The notes beneath the pieces are model-generated. The model saw only the letters and a program-made list of their open reading frames with translations, did no database searches and was not told the DNA's origin. The position numbers and the translations under genes are program-made. Shown here one piece after another: positions 8,218 to 16,892 of a DNA stretch of 64,000 bases (within the stretch, counting starts at the first letter, position 1; the number at the start of each line of letters is the position of its first letter). The stretch lies in assembly GCF_905196875.1 (NCBI RefSeq), contig NZ_CAJJWO010000001.1, positions 62,001 to 126,000 on the forward strand. Direction: 5' to 3'. The DNA is from an uncultured Parabacteroides sp. (GTDB lineage Bacteria > Bacteroidota > Bacteroidia > Bacteroidales > Tannerellaceae).

Positions 8218-8789
8218 TCAGAAAACGGTTGGAGCAACACCGCGACGTGATCGAACAGATCTTGTCGGACGAGAAGTTGCAAGACATGATCGCACAGATC
8301 ACTGAAACGATTGTCACCTGTTTCAAATACGGAGGAAGGGTTTATTTCTGCGGAAACGGAGGAAGCGCCGCCGATGCACAACACCTGGCTGCCGAGTTCT
8401 CGGGTAAGTTCTATCTGGAGCGGGATATCCTGCCGTCCGAGGCATTGCACTGTAACTCTTCTTACATCACAGCCGTATCCAACGACCTTAGCTTCGAAAT
8501 CATCTATTCCCGTCTTATTTCGGGCATAGGGAAAGCCGGTGATGTATTGATCGGCCTGTCCACTTCGGGCAATTCTGCCAATATCGTAAAAGCATTCGAG
8601 ACATGCCATGAAAAGGCGATCACGACGGTGGCCTTTACTGGTTCCGACGGGGGGCGGATGCGTGAATTATCCAAACTCATTATCAATGTGCCGTCTACCG
8701 ATACACCGCGCATCCAGGAAGCGCATATCACCATCGGACATATCATTTGCGAGCTGGTAGAAGAAGAAATATTCGGTAAAAAGAAATAA
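8199..8789 (+). CDS. gmhA: Sedoheptulose 7-phosphate isomerase (SIS domain)
   Basis: GmhA converts sedoheptulose 7-phosphate to D-glycero-D-manno-heptose 7-phosphate, the first committed step of heptose synthesis. The SIS fold is shown by CGNGGSAADAQHLAAEFSGK (51-70) and the phosphate-binding LSTSGNSANIVKAF. The active-site histidine is in the C-terminal EAHITIGHIICELVE. The 196 residues match family length. It overlaps hddA by 19 bases at its start and is followed one base later by hddC, so all four genes are translated as one unit. Confidence 0.94.
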   Translation: MDSKGIIRKRLEQHRDVIEQILSDEKLQDMIAQITETIVTCFKYGGRVYFCGNGGSAADAQHLAAEFSGKFYLERDILPSEALHCNSSYITAVSNDLSFEIIYSRLISGIGKAGDVLIGLSTSGNSANIVKAFETCHEKAITTVAFTGSDGGRMRELSKLIINVPSTDTPRIQEAHITIGHIICELVEEEIFGKKK

Positions 8790-8790
8790 G

Positions 8791-9495
8791 ATGGAGTGTA
8801 TCATATTGGCGGGAGGAATGGGGACACGGCTACAAAGCGTAGTATCGGACGTCCCTAAATGTATGGCGCCGGTAGCCGGACATCCTTTCCTGTATTATCT
8901 GATTACCTCGCTGACTGAAGCAGGTTTCAACCATATCATCCTTGCGCTGGGATACAAGCATGAAATTATAGAGGAATGGATCAGGGCGAATGCATTCCCC
9001 ATAGATATATCGACTGTCACGGAAGAGACTCCGCTGGGTACAGGCGGTGCCGTCAAACTGGCTTTATCGAAGGCCAGAACCAATGAGGTATTTGTCTTAA
9101 ACGGCGATACATTCTTCGGCGTCCGTTATGCGGAGATGTTGAGCTTACATAAGGCAACAAAACTGGCGGTTACCATCGCCCTGAAGGGAATGGAGAAGTT
9201 CGACAGATACGGAGTTGTCGATATAGAACGGCCAACAAGTCGCATCCTGCGCTTCAATGAAAAGCGATATTGCGAATCAGGTCTTATCAACGGAGGCGTA
9301 TACCTGATCAACCGTCACGAACTGGATAACTTCCCGGTGAAGTTCTCACTGGAGAAAGACTTCTTTGAAACGGCTGTTCATACCTCTACCCTTTCCGGCT
9401 ATATATCGGAAGGTTACTTTATAGACATCGGTATCCCCAAAGATTACGAACGTGCCCAAACAGACTTTAAAGATGAAAAATACAAAGCCATATAG
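8791..9495 (+). CDS. hddC: D-glycero-alpha-D-manno-heptose 1-phosphate guanylyltransferase
   Basis: This is a nucleotidyltransferase of the RmlA/GlmU-like Rossmann fold. It would join GTP and heptose 1-phosphate into GDP-D-glycero-alpha-D-manno-heptose. The N-terminal nucleotide-binding signature is LAGGMGTRLQSVVSDVPKCM (residues about 7-26), a metal-binding NGD follows (about 98-100), and a C-terminal EGYFIDIGIPKDYERAQ ends the fold. The 234-residue length fits HddC rather than longer mannose-1-phosphate guanylyltransferases. It starts one base after gmhA and its end overlaps gmhB. Nucleotide preference is inferred from the HddA-type kinase in the same operon, not from a specific residue. 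Confidence 0.87.
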   Translation: MECIILAGGMGTRLQSVVSDVPKCMAPVAGHPFLYYLITSLTEAGFNHIILALGYKHEIIEEWIRANAFPIDISTVTEETPLGTGGAVKLALSKARTNEVFVLNGDTFFGVRYAEMLSLHKATKLAVTIALKGMEKFDRYGVVDIERPTSRILRFNEKRYCESGLINGGVYLINRHELDNFPVKFSLEKDFFETAVHTSTLSGYISEGYFIDIGIPKDYERAQTDFKDEKYKAI

Positions 9496-10018
9496 CACGT
9501 TATTCCTGGATCGCGACGGGGTTATCAACAAACAACGTCCGCATGATTATGTCAAATCACCGGACGAGTTCATCTTTCTTGACGGAGCTTTGGAAGCCCT
9601 CGAACTCCTTTCCCCCTTGTTCGATCATATTGTGATCGTCACTAATCAGCGGGGGGTCGGTAAAGGGGTTATGAGTATGGAGGCATTGGAAGAGATACAT
9701 GCCTCTATGTTGGCCACCGTGACACTTCACGGAGGAAGAATAGACAAAGTATATGCTTGTACCGCAACCAGCAATTCCCATAAAAGCCGGAAACCGAATA
9801 TCGGCATGGCTCTTCAAGCTAAACAGGACTTTCCGGACATAGACTTCTCTACCAGTTTTATGGCAGGTGATAGCATTAGCGATATGCTCTTTGCAAAGAA
9901 TGCGGGAATTACAGGTGTTTTTATTGGAAATAAATATGGCCCGGGAGAGATATCTAAAACACTCTACCAGGCCCATTATTCTGATTTATTAAGCTTCTCT
10001 CAGGCTTTCTTCTTGTAA
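9473..10018 (+). CDS. gmhB: D-glycero-D-manno-heptose 1,7-bisphosphate 7-phosphatase (HAD family)
   Basis: This HAD-family phosphatase would remove the 7-phosphate from heptose bisphosphate. HAD motif I is LDRDGVIN (from residue 12), motif II is in IVTNQRGVGKG, and motif IV is in AGDSISDMLFAKNAGI. I prefer the ATG at 9473, giving MKNTKPYSTLFLDRDG, over the ATG at 9452 because the seven extra residues lie inside hddC. Even so the gene overlaps hddC by 23 bases. The 3' end overlaps by 19 bases, tail to tail, the convergent glycosyltransferase gene at 10000-11001. The zinc-binding Cys/His loop of E. coli GmhB is not recognisable here; only SRKPNIGM remains. Confidence 0.88.
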   Translation: MKNTKPYSTLFLDRDGVINKQRPHDYVKSPDEFIFLDGALEALELLSPLFDHIVIVTNQRGVGKGVMSMEALEEIHASMLATVTLHGGRIDKVYACTATSNSHKSRKPNIGMALQAKQDFPDIDFSTSFMAGDSISDMLFAKNAGITGVFIGNKYGPGEISKTLYQAHYSDLLSFSQAFFL

Positions 10019-11001
10019 TGTTTCTTCAGTTCTGCTTCAACATCGACCTTTTGTTTCAAAATCACCTTACGAACAAAGGCATAGATAAATCCATTTCCAT
10101 ATCCCCCCAACTGGATAAAACTGGTTATAATAGACAGCAACGCGATAGACAGATTCTTATTTACCCACAAAGATTCCAGAAATAATGCCAGAATATATAT
10201 ACCTAAAGGTAACAATGCCCAAGGACAAATAAATGAGGAGATCAGCAGAAACAAAACTCCCAGGACAAAAACAGCAGGGAGCAGATGTACAGGTTTCAAT
10301 GAGTCCGGATGCATCAGATATAAATCCACACGAGCCATACCAAACACATAGACCTGTTTGTAGAAAGATTTCAGACTCACCCGGCGCTTATGATAGACAT
10401 AGGCTTCCGGGAACAACTCTACAGTGAATCCGGCTTTGCGGATACGGGTGCTCAAATCAATATCCTCTCCGAACATATCCTTAAATCCGCCAACTTTGAG
10501 ATAAGCTTCCCGGGAAAATCCCATATTAAATGTTCTCGGAACGAACTTCTCCAATCCTTTTTTACTACCACGTATCCCACCAGTAGTTAGGAAAGAGGTC
10601 ATCGAATAACTGATTGCTTTCTGCATCAAAGAAAAAGAGGAATGTGCCCTGTCAGGCCCTCCAAAGCAATCGGCATTTGTTTCTTTCAAATAGTCCGTCA
10701 CTTTCTGGAAATAATCTTCCGGAATAATACAATCCGAGTCGAAAAAGACCAGATATTTCCCTTCTGCACGCTCCATCCCATAGTTACGGGTTAGGCTTCT
10801 TCCTGAGTTGGGTTTAAAAAAATAACGTACATTCAACCGATCGACATACTCCTTGGTTACTTCATCACATCGAACGGCAGAGCCATCCTCTATGATCAAT
10901 ACTTCAAAATCCTTGAATGTCTGCAACAACAGGCTGTCCAACAATTCGCGAACTTCAACGGGACGGTTATATACGGGAATTATGACCGAGTAAGTTATCA
11001 T
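10000..11001 (-). CDS. Membrane-associated family 2 glycosyltransferase
   Basis: The N-terminal two thirds is a GT-A domain: SVIIPVYNRPVEVRELLDSL (5-24), IEDGSA and the DxD-type metal motif in FDSDCIIPEDYF. The C-terminal third (about 235-315) contains two to three hydrophobic segments, so the enzyme is probably held at the inner membrane, acting on a lipid-linked glycan or exporting it. It is the last gene of the 13-gene minus-strand glycan operon. It overlaps the YfhO-type gene by four bases (ATGA) and runs tail-to-tail into gmhB. Sugar specificity cannot be read. Confidence 0.88.
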   Translation of the reverse strand: MITYSVIIPVYNRPVEVRELLDSLLLQTFKDFEVLIIEDGSAVRCDEVTKEYVDRLNVRYFFKPNSGRSLTRNYGMERAEGKYLVFFDSDCIIPEDYFQKVTDYLKETNADCFGGPDRAHSSFSLMQKAISYSMTSFLTTGGIRGSKKGLEKFVPRTFNMGFSREAYLKVGGFKDMFGEDIDLSTRIRKAGFTVELFPEAYVYHKRRVSLKSFYKQVYVFGMARVDLYLMHPDSLKPVHLLPAVFVLGVLFLLISSFICPWALLPLGIYILALFLESLWVNKNLSIALLSIITSFIQLGGYGNGFIYAFVRKVILKQKVDVEAELKKHYKKKA

Positions 11002-13538
11002 TTATCTTTTATATCTGTAGTATTACGACTCTGCTGCCAGTACTTCCATCCAGACCAGCCTACTGCTGCTATTAACAGCAATAAAATCAGGAAAGAGCTA
11101 TAAGACGATACATAAGCTGCCGTTACATAAACTTCAGGACGGAATTCGAAAACAATTGTATGTTCTCCCGCCGGTACCAACATTCCGCGTAATATCCAGT
11201 CTGCACGGAAATGAGGGGCTTCTTTTCCATCAATCGTAGCTTTCCAACCCGGTTGATAGTATATCTCTGAAAAAACAGCCAATTGCTCAGAATCAGCTTT
11301 AGTCTTATAAGTCAAACGATTAGGACGGTATTTCTCAAGTACGATCGTTGCCGTAGAATCCTGAAGAGGAGTAAAACCTTCCAAATCTTTAGCAAAGCGT
11401 TTATCTACAACCGCTGTTTCCAACGGATTGATCACATTTAAAGCCTCTATCTCCGCATCTGCATTATCTACAATCTCCACCTTATTTACAAACCAAGCAT
11501 TACCAAAGGCATACGGATTACGGATCGGAGCCTGATCCGGATTATAGATAATATAACGCATATTCAACATATTCAGCGAAGGTGATGCGGCCAAAACCGA
11601 CATGATATCTTCTACCGATTGCGCTTTCTGCAAAGCTCCTATAATATTCCTGTACTCACCATCCAAACGATGATCGATCAACTCCTGATATCTACGCAAT
11701 TTAACAGCATGATACCCTCCAATAGAATGGTGGAAATAAGAGACATTTGTATCCTGCCAGGGATTATTCAGACCGAATACACGGAATGACTCGTCCGTAT
11801 CTTTGAATATCTCTTTATCTGCAACACTTTCTTTATAAGATTCCTGTGCCGTTTCTTTCACATAATTGTTATCATCCAAATAACGACGATCCACAGTCCA
11901 CAGATCAACCAGGATTAACAGAGCAATAACTGCACTTACAAACATAGCTGTCGCCTGCTTATTCTTCGATTTCCAGTACCACACAAGCAATCCGGCACCT
12001 AAAAGAATAAAGATCAAAGAACGTAGAGCATCAGCAGAAGCCAATGAAGCACGGTCCATCAATAACGCAGTATAATACCATTCCGGAACCTGATTCTGGA
12101 ATTGAGCATCATAGGCTGAATGGAAATTCAATAACAATGACGGCATCAGCCACAGTATTAAACAGAGTCCACCGGTTATCCCCAAAGACCAAAGGAAGCT
12201 CTTTTTCAAACGTGCTTCCTCAATCTTCTCCGCAAAGATTTCTTTCAATCCCCAGATTGCGACAAGCGGGAATACAAGTCCGGGTATTACCAGAGCCATC
12301 TCCACTGTGCGGAACTTATTGTATAGTGGCAAATAATGGAACATGATATCATTAAACGCATCAAAGTTCCTACCTAAAGCCAGAAATGTCAAAAAGACAG
12401 AGCCACCCAATAACCACCATTTCATCGGATTACGAATCACAAACATCCCCAGAACAAACAAGAAACAAACCAATGCTCCAAAATAAACCGGGCCGGATGT
12501 AAACGGCTTATCTCCCCAATAAGTATAAGTCTGTATTTCTTTTCCTACCTGCGCTCCATTCTTTTTGAGTTCTTTATATAATTCAGAAGAGCTATCCAAT
12601 GTTCCTCCCGATCCGCCTCCATATACGTCAGGCACCATAACCGTAAGCAACTCTTTCCAACCATAACTCCATTGGAAAGCATAATCTTTATCCAGTCCGG
12701 TAGAAGCTTTCTCTACTTTTCCTGTTTCATCTGCCTTGGGTGTTAATTCAGAAGCTCCGCGAATAGAGTGCTGACCCAAATCCCAGTTTGAGTACATATG
12801 TTGAGCATTCGGCAACACAGCCAAAACAACGCAGCCAGCCATAATCAATGAACATTTCAGCCATTCACCATACGCCTTTTGCTTAAACATCTTTATAGCA
12901 TATCCCAGATAGATGAATAAACAAAGCAGTACTAAATAATATGTTATCTGAATATGTCCGTTAGACAAAGAGAAGGCTACACCCAATAAAAATAAAACTG
13001 CTCCCCACAACCATTTCCGTTTAAACAACAAAAACATACCTGCCAATGTAACAGGCATATATCCTATAACATAAGCTTTCACTATATGACCAGCTTCAAT
13101 TATGATAATATTGTAAGAAGCGAAAGCAAAAGCAATAGCCCCAGCTATTGCCAGCCACCAGTTTACCCCCATTATACACATCAAGAGATAAAAACAAACC
13201 AGACCCACAAAAACCATTGCAGCATGTGTATATCCTGGAGTCTTCAACCATCCATCAACAATACTATAAGAAGGTAGTTGGGGGGCAGGATTCCCATATC
13301 CCGGACCATAAGGCATACCTGAAAACATCGCATCAGACCAAACACTAAATTCTCCGGGCTCGGCCGTCTTTGCGTATTTATCAACCTGACTTGCCCCCAT
13401 ACCTGTTGCTTTTATATTATCTCCCTGCATGATAACCTTGCCATCAAATACAGCCGGAGAAAAATAAACCATTACTAATCCTAAAAATAAGATCAAGGCA
13501 GCGATATGCTTACCCGCATTTTTTACCATACTATGCAT
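10998..13538 (-). CDS. YfhO-family polytopic membrane protein (GT-C-like)
   Basis: An 846-residue integral membrane protein with about 12-14 hydrophobic helices: one after the N-terminal basic stretch, a cluster between about 80 and 400, more around 500-545, and one near the C-terminus. A large soluble region of about 250 residues (about 550-800) precedes the last helix. This layout and the sequence match the YfhO family (PF09586), GT-C-like proteins that in Firmicutes glycosylate lipoteichoic acids and in Bacteroidetes occur in surface-glycan loci. I infer a role in adding sugars on the periplasmic face. It lies between two GT2 genes and shares a four-base overlap with the downstream one. 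Confidence 0.85.
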   Translation of the reverse strand: MHSMVKNAGKHIAALILFLGLVMVYFSPAVFDGKVIMQGDNIKATGMGASQVDKYAKTAEPGEFSVWSDAMFSGMPYGPGYGNPAPQLPSYSIVDGWLKTPGYTHAAMVFVGLVCFYLLMCIMGVNWWLAIAGAIAFAFASYNIIIIEAGHIVKAYVIGYMPVTLAGMFLLFKRKWLWGAVLFLLGVAFSLSNGHIQITYYLVLLCLFIYLGYAIKMFKQKAYGEWLKCSLIMAGCVVLAVLPNAQHMYSNWDLGQHSIRGASELTPKADETGKVEKASTGLDKDYAFQWSYGWKELLTVMVPDVYGGGSGGTLDSSSELYKELKKNGAQVGKEIQTYTYWGDKPFTSGPVYFGALVCFLFVLGMFVIRNPMKWWLLGGSVFLTFLALGRNFDAFNDIMFHYLPLYNKFRTVEMALVIPGLVFPLVAIWGLKEIFAEKIEEARLKKSFLWSLGITGGLCLILWLMPSLLLNFHSAYDAQFQNQVPEWYYTALLMDRASLASADALRSLIFILLGAGLLVWYWKSKNKQATAMFVSAVIALLILVDLWTVDRRYLDDNNYVKETAQESYKESVADKEIFKDTDESFRVFGLNNPWQDTNVSYFHHSIGGYHAVKLRRYQELIDHRLDGEYRNIIGALQKAQSVEDIMSVLAASPSLNMLNMRYIIYNPDQAPIRNPYAFGNAWFVNKVEIVDNADAEIEALNVINPLETAVVDKRFAKDLEGFTPLQDSTATIVLEKYRPNRLTYKTKADSEQLAVFSEIYYQPGWKATIDGKEAPHFRADWILRGMLVPAGEHTIVFEFRPEVYVTAAYVSSYSSFLILLLLIAAVGWSGWKYWQQSRNTTDIKDK

Positions 13539-13562
13539 ATATGTAATCTATATATATATTAT

Positions 13563-14321
13563 TTATACTCTTCCTTTAAACCACTTGGCTGCATAAAAAC
13601 GTATAGCAAACCATATATGGAATAACGATGTCGACACTACTCCATAATACTGACACATAATATCGTACCTCTCTTTTAAAGAAGCTTTCCGTTGGGTTGT
13701 ACTTACACCACCATCCAGAAAGTTAGCAAGATTCATTCGTGTATTGTATATTCTACGTGCACTTTTCATACTGCGAATACACCAATCGAAATCAGCAGAA
13801 TAACGATATTTTAAATCATATAACGGAGCAATAGTACGTTTTGTTATAAATGATTGGTGACAAACTAACATCCCCATCCTGAAACTTTTCCATGTAAGTT
13901 TTTTAGGAGCCTTCAATCTTCGGCTTCCCAATGATTTACCATCTTCATCAACAATATTTGTTTCCCCATAAATAATATCCGGCAATGTTCTCTTTTTCTG
14001 CGCTAACGAAGCAACAGACTGCACCGTATCGGATGTGTACAATGAATCACCGGCATTAATAAACCAAACATAATCGCCGGTCGCTTTTTCAAGCCCCTTA
14101 TTCATTGCATCATAAATACCTTTATCCGGTTCACTGACCCAGTAAGATATACCGGAAGCATATTGCTTAATGATATCGACAGTCCCATCTGTCGATCCAC
14201 CGTCAATAACGATATATTCGATATTCGGATACGACTGGCTCAACACATTCAGAATTGTTGATTCTACCCAACGGGAAGCATTGTATGTTATTGTGATAAT
14301 TGAAAATACGGGTTGTTGCAT
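13563..14321 (-). CDS. Family 2 glycosyltransferase (WcaE-like)
   Basis: A cytosolic GT-A enzyme: FSIITITYNASRWVESTILN at the N-terminus, VIDGGSTDGT for nucleotide binding, and FINAGDSL in place of the DxD metal motif, as in the WcaE-like subgroup of GT2. I place the start at 14321 (MQQPVFSIITITYNA), two bases after the upstream stop. An ATG at 14345 would add eight residues and overlap the upstream gene by 22 bases, with no better ribosome-binding sequence. The C-terminal region has a basic tail (YAAKWFKGRV) that could touch the membrane. Donor and acceptor are unknown. Confidence 0.88.
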   Translation of the reverse strand: MQQPVFSIITITYNASRWVESTILNVLSQSYPNIEYIVIDGGSTDGTVDIIKQYASGISYWVSEPDKGIYDAMNKGLEKATGDYVWFINAGDSLYTSDTVQSVASLAQKKRTLPDIIYGETNIVDEDGKSLGSRRLKAPKKLTWKSFRMGMLVCHQSFITKRTIAPLYDLKYRYSADFDWCIRSMKSARRIYNTRMNLANFLDGGVSTTQRKASLKERYDIMCQYYGVVSTSLFHIWFAIRFYAAKWFKGRV

Positions 14322-14323
14322 GT

Positions 14324-15754
14324 CTACTTCATATTTACTTCGCATTTTTTATATGCTTGATTCGGATGATTTGGTTTATCTGGATATAGCCTGACCAAAC
14401 GTCCAGTTTCCAACATAACCGGAATCAACTCATTTTTCAAATAAGCAGCATTCCTGTTAACCAAGGCTGCTAACTGATCTATTGTCAAATAACGGTCAGA
14501 AGAATGGTACTCTATCAATGCCATTAAATCATTTTTATTCATCCTCTTTTTTACGATTTCACCAGCTTGCAAGGTTTCTCCGCCAGCTTGCAAGGTTTCT
14601 CCGCCAGCTTGCAAGGTTTCTCCGCCAGCTTGCAAGGTTACGTCTTCCAATTTATCAGCAAACACCGTCACCATAAAACCATCAGATATATTTCCAAAGA
14701 CCGGTTCTTTTTGCTTTTCCTTTCTGAAATAATCCAATATACGACGTATGCCTGAACCATATTTCTCTACAATCCCCAAATCTTTACAGAAATCAGCAAT
14801 CAACTTATTTCTCGGAGTCGATTTATATGTATTTGCCCATAAATCCTCAACAGTTATATTATCCGGTAATCTTCCCGGATTATAAAATTCAATTTTATCA
14901 GGATAAATCTTAACGATAGAATCCGAAGCCGAACGATAATCCCGATGAATAATCATATTCATCACAATTTCTCGGATAGCTTCCAATGGATACTGCCACC
15001 GATGAATACTTTGTGGTTTTCCTGTGATAATAACCTCTTTATTTATATGTTTACGGACAAAATCCATTACCCGGTCTACCTGTGTCAAAATATCCTCTTT
15101 ACTCCGATCCGAATCTTTAATAACAATTTCATCCTGAAAATATCCCAACTCAATAGTCGTTATCACAGAATTATCTTTCTTAAACAATAAATAAGCAGCA
15201 TTACTCAATTTACCATCTCGTATTAAATCATATTTCATCAGGAACGTTAACGGATCATCATCAACCATTTTCCCTGTCAATTTCATTTTTTCAATTGCAG
15301 CCATAACCTTATCCAATGAAATATCCTCCACCGAATGCGAAGCATCCAAATAGTAATCCCAACTGGAATTCATTGACAACAGATGCATATCAACAACTTC
15401 GGCAATAGACAACTGATGATTGGAATTTCCAACCCGTTTATAATAACGTCCTTGTGTCGATACCGGTTTTACCGGATATTCCTGAACGGATAATAACAAT
15501 ATTGTACGCCCAGAAAACTCAATCACCTCGACATCCGGAATTAATGAAGGTATTGTTTTAAACTTTATTTCATTAACAATTTGTGCTATACTTTCTTTTC
15601 CTAGAAGAACACCTTTTACATCTCCATTATCTTCCATTCCGACATATACAGTGCCACCCTTACTATTAGCAAAGGCGACCAAGGTCTCTATAGTAGCAGC
15701 ATTAAATGATTGCTTGAACTCTATATATTGATTTTCAGAATCAGGTAACAACAT
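14324..15754 (-). CDS. AlbA_2/Schlafen-like putative transcriptional regulator with ATPase-like middle domain
   Basis: The N-terminus (about 1-125) is an AlbA_2 (Schlafen AlbA-like) domain, with ENQYIEFKQSF and GGTVYVGMEDNGDVKGV. The middle (about 240-380) matches the HATPase_c_4-type domain that follows it in this family, with AIREIVMNMIIHRDY, PGRLPDNITVEDL and EKYGSGIRRI. The C-terminus (about 420-470) looks like a winged helix. Between middle and C-terminus lies a perfect in-frame tandem repeat, LQAGGET repeated about four times. Such proteins are usually DNA- or RNA-binding regulators or defence-linked. Here it is embedded between glycosyltransferase genes in the same operon, which is unusual; 476 residues is a normal length. 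Confidence 0.83.
   Translation of the reverse strand: MLLPDSENQYIEFKQSFNAATIETLVAFANSKGGTVYVGMEDNGDVKGVLLGKESIAQIVNEIKFKTIPSLIPDVEVIEFSGRTILLLSVQEYPVKPVSTQGRYYKRVGNSNHQLSIAEVVDMHLLSMNSSWDYYLDASHSVEDISLDKVMAAIEKMKLTGKMVDDDPLTFLMKYDLIRDGKLSNAAYLLFKKDNSVITTIELGYFQDEIVIKDSDRSKEDILTQVDRVMDFVRKHINKEVIITGKPQSIHRWQYPLEAIREIVMNMIIHRDYRSASDSIVKIYPDKIEFYNPGRLPDNITVEDLWANTYKSTPRNKLIADFCKDLGIVEKYGSGIRRILDYFRKEKQKEPVFGNISDGFMVTVFADKLEDVTLQAGGETLQAGGETLQAGGETLQAGEIVKKRMNKNDLMALIEYHSSDRYLTIDQLAALVNRNAAYLKNELIPVMLETGRLVRLYPDKPNHPNQAYKKCEVNMK
14562..14640 (-). repeat. In-frame 21-bp tandem repeat (VNTR) in the AlbA_2 gene
   Basis: Three identical 21-base units start at 14562, 14583 and 14604, followed by the first 16 bases of a fourth. 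Each adds seven residues (LQAGGET), so copy-number change keeps the frame. Confidence 0.92.
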
Positions 15755-15789
15755 ATTGTTTTAAAATCTTTATTCATAATCTAACGCCA

Positions 15790-16884
15790 CTAAAATTCGA
15801 TTAAATTAAGCAACCGCTCTGCCACCTTTCGTGGAGTATAATTCTCTAATACGAATTCCCGTCCATTCGCAGCAATATCTCCTAACAGAGATGATTCTCC
15901 TGACCTTTTTGAGTCCATAGCCAAAAGAGACTCTAATTTATCTATATTCTTGATATCTACACCAATATAATGTTTGCCATTCTCAGGCATTACAGGCAAA
16001 ATACATCCATATTTGTCCAAATCAATATGAATAACACAACTTGCAGCAGCCCAAGCTTCCCACAATCTCCAGGAATCCCACTGACGAACCCGATCCCATT
16101 CATAAATATGGAAAACATTGTTTACCACACGAGCAATTTTTGCGGTATACTTATTATAGTTACCAATGGGTATAGCAAAAACACCCCCATAGCAGGCACA
16201 GACCATACTCGATGAAAGTTTCTTATAATATTCCGGATAATGCCTGGCACCAGTCTGTTCCCAAAATAAAAGATCATCACCTTCTAAAGTGTCAGAAGTA
16301 AATGTATCACACTCTGCATTCCAATTCATGTATTTTGAAAACACAGGCCGGATCAATTCTCCCATATAATCTCTTAATTGATGTTTCGCCCTGAAATTAA
16401 CCAATATCTGAGGAATACGTTCAGAATACGGCAATGGAGAAACAGCATTCAATATGCGATTGGAAACGCCAAACTGCCAAGGACGAAAATTATCCGGATA
16501 TTCATACAACCTGTTATAATGGGACTTCAATACATAGTCGCAATTCTGTGCCCCCTTTCTAAAGCCGGGAGTTCGCAAACCATCACTATCATCCAAAAAT
16601 ACTGTAATATATTTTCTAGGCAGTCTGTTCAACCGAATCAGAGTCTCATCTGCACGCACATCCCTTTCATACAAAGTATAATGAATAATTATAATATCGG
16701 CATCCTGGATATGATGATGGTCATCATATTTCATAAGGAAATCTTTGCCAATGCCCGGCAGGTAATTGGCAAAGTCTGAGTAGCATGCTACTCCCAAATC
16801 AGTCAATCCCTCTGCCAAGCAAATACAAGAATGATAAGCTCTCTTCCCCGGCAGCTCTCCTCCGAAATAAAAATATGCTTCCAA
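15790..16884 (-). CDS. Putative glycosyltransferase, GT-B-like, family uncertain
   Basis: A 364-residue soluble protein without signal peptide. The N-terminus has a glycine-containing FGGELPGKRAYHS followed by alternating hydrophobic strands. The C-terminus has WEAWAAASCVIHIDLDKYG, NGKHYIGVD and EFVLENYTPRKVAERLLNLI. These resemble the UDP-sugar-binding half and closing helix of group-1-like glycosyltransferases (Glyco_trans_1_2). No retaining-GT4 E-x7-E motif is seen. Position supports a role in glycan assembly: it ends 35 bases before the AlbA_2 gene and starts 8 bases after the GT4 gene. I cannot name a substrate; a glycan-modifying enzyme other than a transferase is possible. Confidence 0.65.
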   Translation of the reverse strand: MEAYFYFGGELPGKRAYHSCICLAEGLTDLGVACYSDFANYLPGIGKDFLMKYDDHHHIQDADIIIIHYTLYERDVRADETLIRLNRLPRKYITVFLDDSDGLRTPGFRKGAQNCDYVLKSHYNRLYEYPDNFRPWQFGVSNRILNAVSPLPYSERIPQILVNFRAKHQLRDYMGELIRPVFSKYMNWNAECDTFTSDTLEGDDLLFWEQTGARHYPEYYKKLSSSMVCACYGGVFAIPIGNYNKYTAKIARVVNNVFHIYEWDRVRQWDSWRLWEAWAAASCVIHIDLDKYGCILPVMPENGKHYIGVDIKNIDKLESLLAMDSKRSGESSLLGDIAANGREFVLENYTPRKVAERLLNLIEF

Positions 16885-16892
16885 TTTGATTT

